Positions 13,907 to 15,675 of a DNA stretch of 15,675 nt are shown piece by piece. This stretch comes from an uncultured Dokdonella sp. (GTDB lineage Bacteria > Pseudomonadota > Gammaproteobacteria > Xanthomonadales > Rhodanobacteraceae), in contig CAKSZY010000039.1 of NCBI GenBank assembly GCA_934526015.1, positions 1 to 15,675 of the forward strand, written 5' to 3'. Position numbers and translations under genes: made by a program. The notes beneath the pieces were generated by a model. It saw only the letters and a program-made list of their open reading frames with translations, did not search any database and was not told the DNA's origin. Position 1 is the first letter of the stretch. Each line of letters opens with the position of its first letter.

Positions 13907-14827
13907 TCAGGAGGGCGCGCGCGTCGTGCGGCCCTGGCCGGCGTCCGCCACGCTCCAGCGCCGCCGGTACTCGGCGAGGAACACCGCAGCGCTGGCGGCG
14001 ATGTTGAGGCTTTCGACGGCGCCGCTGCCGGGGATGGTCAGGCGCAGGTCGGCCGCATCGATCAGGGCGCTGCTCATGCCCTCGCCTTCGGCGCCGAACA
14101 CCAGCACGAGGCGTGATGGAAGATCGGCGCCGAACACGTCGCGGCCGTCGCGCGGCACGCTGGCCGCGATCGCATAACCGGCCGAGCGCAACGCCGCGAG
14201 CGCGACGGCTTCGTCGTCGATGCGGGCGAGGGCAACGAACTCCGCTCCCCCTTCGGCAACCCGCGCAGCGGCGCCGGAGAGGTCGAGCGACGAGGTGCGC
14301 GGCACGATCACGCCGCCGGCAGCGAAATGCGCGGCACTGCGCAGCAAGGCGCCGAGGTTGTGCGGATTGCCGACGCCGTCGAGCCAGATCAGCAACGACG
14401 CCGCCGGCGCGGGCGGTTGCGCGGCGAGCAGTTCGCCGAGCCCGAGCGGTTCCGGCCGGCGCAGGTCGAAGCAGACGCCCTCGTGATGGCGCGAACCGGT
14501 CAGCTTGTCGAGATCGGCCGCCTCGACCACGCGATAGCCGAGCCGACGCTGCACGCACCAGGCCAGCACCGCCTTCAGCGCAGGAATCCGCGACTCGACC
14601 AGCCAGACCTTGCGCAGGTCGCCGGGACGTCTCGCGAACGCGGCGAGGCAGGCGTTGATCCCGTACAGGCGGATCTCCGGCGCCGGTTTCGATGCCGCCG
14701 CAGGCGCGACGTCGACCCGCGCGGCCGGCGGCGTCCGCGGCGGCTTCGCCTCTGCCGACCCGGCGCGCGTCTTCCACGGCGACGCCGCAGCAGCCGGTCG
14801 CGGGCGACGCTTGTCGTGATCGGTCAT
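13907..14827 (-). CDS. yfiF: SpoU/TrmH family RNA methyltransferase, YfiF type
   Basis: 306 aa. A basic, Pro/Ala-rich, probably disordered N-terminus (1-50) contains SPWKTRAG, like the SPWRT segment of E. coli YfiF. A substrate-binding domain (about 51-124) includes RLYGINACLAAF and GSRHHEGVCFDLRR. The SPOUT catalytic domain (about 145-290) carries motif 1 NPHNLGALLRSAAHF (154-168), motif 2 LVFGAEGEGMS (242-252 approximately) and motif 3 IPGSGAVESLNIAAS (265-279), which form the knotted S-adenosylmethionine site. It probably 2'-O-methylates a tRNA or rRNA ribose; the target is not evident. The start at 14827 is supported by AGGGAAG upstream and the promoter at 14857-14885. An upstream in-frame start at 14863 would lie at the promoter and is rejected. 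Its 5' side abuts the right repeat array. Confidence 0.92.
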   Translation of the reverse strand: MTDHDKRRPRPAAAASPWKTRAGSAEAKPPRTPPAARVDVAPAAASKPAPEIRLYGINACLAAFARRPGDLRKVWLVESRIPALKAVLAWCVQRRLGYRVVEAADLDKLTGSRHHEGVCFDLRRPEPLGLGELLAAQPPAPAASLLIWLDGVGNPHNLGALLRSAAHFAAGGVIVPRTSSLDLSGAAARVAEGGAEFVALARIDDEAVALAALRSAGYAIAASVPRDGRDVFGADLPSRLVLVFGAEGEGMSSALIDAADLRLTIPGSGAVESLNIAASAAVFLAEYRRRWSVADAGQGRTTRAPS

Positions 14828-14856
14828 CGCACGGCTTCCCTGGAATACCGCCGACG

Positions 14857-14885
14857 ATTCCACACGCTCTGCCCGCCCTTCGCAA
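14857..14885 (-). promoter_or_regulatory. Sigma70-type promoter for the methyltransferase gene
   Basis: On the minus strand TTGCGA (14880-14885), 17 bp, then TGGAAT (14857-14862). Transcription would begin near 14850, about 23 bases before the ATG. The match is moderate (four of six at each box) and the position suits the gene. It lies only ~25 bp from the first repeat unit. Confidence 0.4.
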
Positions 14886-14908
14886 GCTCCGCAGCATGGC
14901 CATGGATG

Positions 14909-15675
14909 GGACCAGCATGCGCTTTCACCGGAATGCAGCCGTGCGTTCTTGCGACGACGCCGGCCTTCCCTTCGCCCCGCGCAGCGGGGAGAAGGTGGTG
15001 CGGCAGCACCGGATGAGGGGCCGTGGGAGGTGGGGCGCGTTTGCCGCTGCAGCAGTGCGCAAGCGCCGATTCATTGGCTGCTGCAGAGATGAAGCACGAA
15101 AGCGCCCCTCATCCGCGGCTGCCGCCGCACCTTCTCCCCGTCGCCACGGGGAGAAGGGACCAGCATGCGCCATCACCAGCGTGCAGCTTGCATTCTTGCG
15201 ACAGCGCCAGCCTTCCCTTCGCCCCGCGCCAGCGGGGAGAAGGTGGTGCGGCAGCACCGGATGAGGGGCCGTGGGAGGTGGGGCGTGATCGGCGTTGCAG
15301 CAGTGCGCGAGAGTCACTTCATCGGCGGTTGCAGAAGAAGAACAAGAAGCACGAAAGCGCCCCTCATCCGCGGCTGCCGCCGCACCTTCTCCCCGTCGCA
15401 ACGGGGAGAAGGGATTGCATGCGCATTCACCAGAGTGCAGCCGTGCGTTCTTGCGAAAGCGCCAGCTTCCCTTCGCCCCGCGCCAGCGGGGAGAAGGTGG
15501 TGCGGCAGCACCGGATGAGGGGCCGTGGGAGGTGGGGTGTGATCGACATTGCAGCCGTGCGCAGGCGCCGCTTCATCGAATGCTGCAGTGATGAAGCACG
15601 AAAGCGCCCCTCATCCGCGGCTGCCGCCGCACCTTCTCCCCGTCGCCACGGGGAGAAGGGACAGGCATGCGTTTT
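14909..15675. repeat. Right array: three tandem ~248-bp palindromic repeat units
   Basis: The anchor (ACCAGCATGCGC or close variants) starts at 14911, 15159 and 15414, and again at 15661 as ACAGGCATGCG, giving periods of 248, 255 and 247 bp. Each unit has the linker with GTGCAGC and TTCTTGCGA, the CTTCGCCCCG/CGGGGAGAAG hairpin, the GTGGTGCGGCAGCACC arm, a variable ~75-85-bp spacer ending in GAAGCACGAAAGCG, the inverted arm CCCCTCATCCGCGG, and the CCTTCTCCCCGT hairpin. The spacers vary far more than the arms. The extra bases in the second unit come from AAGAA-rich sequence near 15335-15350. The array runs off the window end. Open frames here are repeat translations, and no gene is called. Confidence 0.92.

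Noticed and set aside
14909..15675. Possible CRISPR array
   Set aside because: The repeat period is ~248 bp, the conserved parts are long palindromes, the spacers are related to each other, and there are no cas genes.
50..15675. Integrated mobile island bounded by direct repeats
   Set aside because: No integrase, transposase, tRNA target or accessory-type gene content lies between the repeats; base composition looks uniform and the genes are housekeeping or envelope functions.

Overview
This window looks like a chromosomal segment of a high-GC gammaproteobacterium, most likely of the Lysobacter/Xanthomonas group (Lysobacterales). The reasons are the strong GC bias at third codon positions, an M56 peptidase-TonB fusion next to a BlaI-type repressor, a YfiF-type methyltransferase, and above all the intergenic repeat families at both ends. 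These repeats read through as the spurious proline/arginine-rich ORFs familiar from that group. The assignment is inference from recognised families; no database was searched.

Layout: (1) Positions 1-1690 hold no credible gene. They contain one full copy plus a partial copy of a ~248-bp palindromic mosaic repeat (50-410), short GCCGGGC hairpin repeats (503-560), and a ~1-kb composite inverted repeat (591-1585). The inverted repeat has ~230-bp arms, 105-bp tandem units outside them, and a hexanucleotide microsatellite near its centre. (2) Positions 1691-4891, minus strand: a Rieske-type ferredoxin-like protein, a small secreted or lipoprotein, a BlaI-family repressor, and an M56 membrane peptidase with a C-terminal TonB domain that overlaps the repressor gene by 4 bp. 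(3) Positions 5051-6307, plus strand: a small membrane protein and a YedA-type drug/metabolite exporter. (4) Positions 6321-10938, minus strand: an export operon transcribed in the order membrane fusion protein, ABC ATPase, FtsX-type permease 1, FtsX-type permease 2. (5) Positions 11089-13815, plus strand: an FAHD1/YcgM-like fumarylacetoacetate hydrolase family enzyme, the MscL mechanosensitive channel with a downstream hairpin, and a secreted M28 zinc peptidase. (6) 13907-14827, minus strand: a YfiF-type SpoU/TrmH methyltransferase. (7) Positions 14909-15675 hold three further tandem copies of the ~248-bp repeat, continuing past the window edge.

Functionally there are two multi-gene units. 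The repressor-protease pair resembles BlaI/BlaR1 signalling, but its outer domain is TonB-like rather than a beta-lactam sensor, so its inducer is unknown. The MacB/Lol-like exporter has two different permeases and no outer-membrane channel gene in the window. The remaining genes are mostly single housekeeping or envelope genes. No integrase, transposase, CRISPR array, rRNA or tRNA gene was seen. The most unusual content is the repeat architecture at the two ends, and a Cys/GSN/Cys motif shared by the tail of the M56-TonB protein and the small secreted protein two genes upstream.
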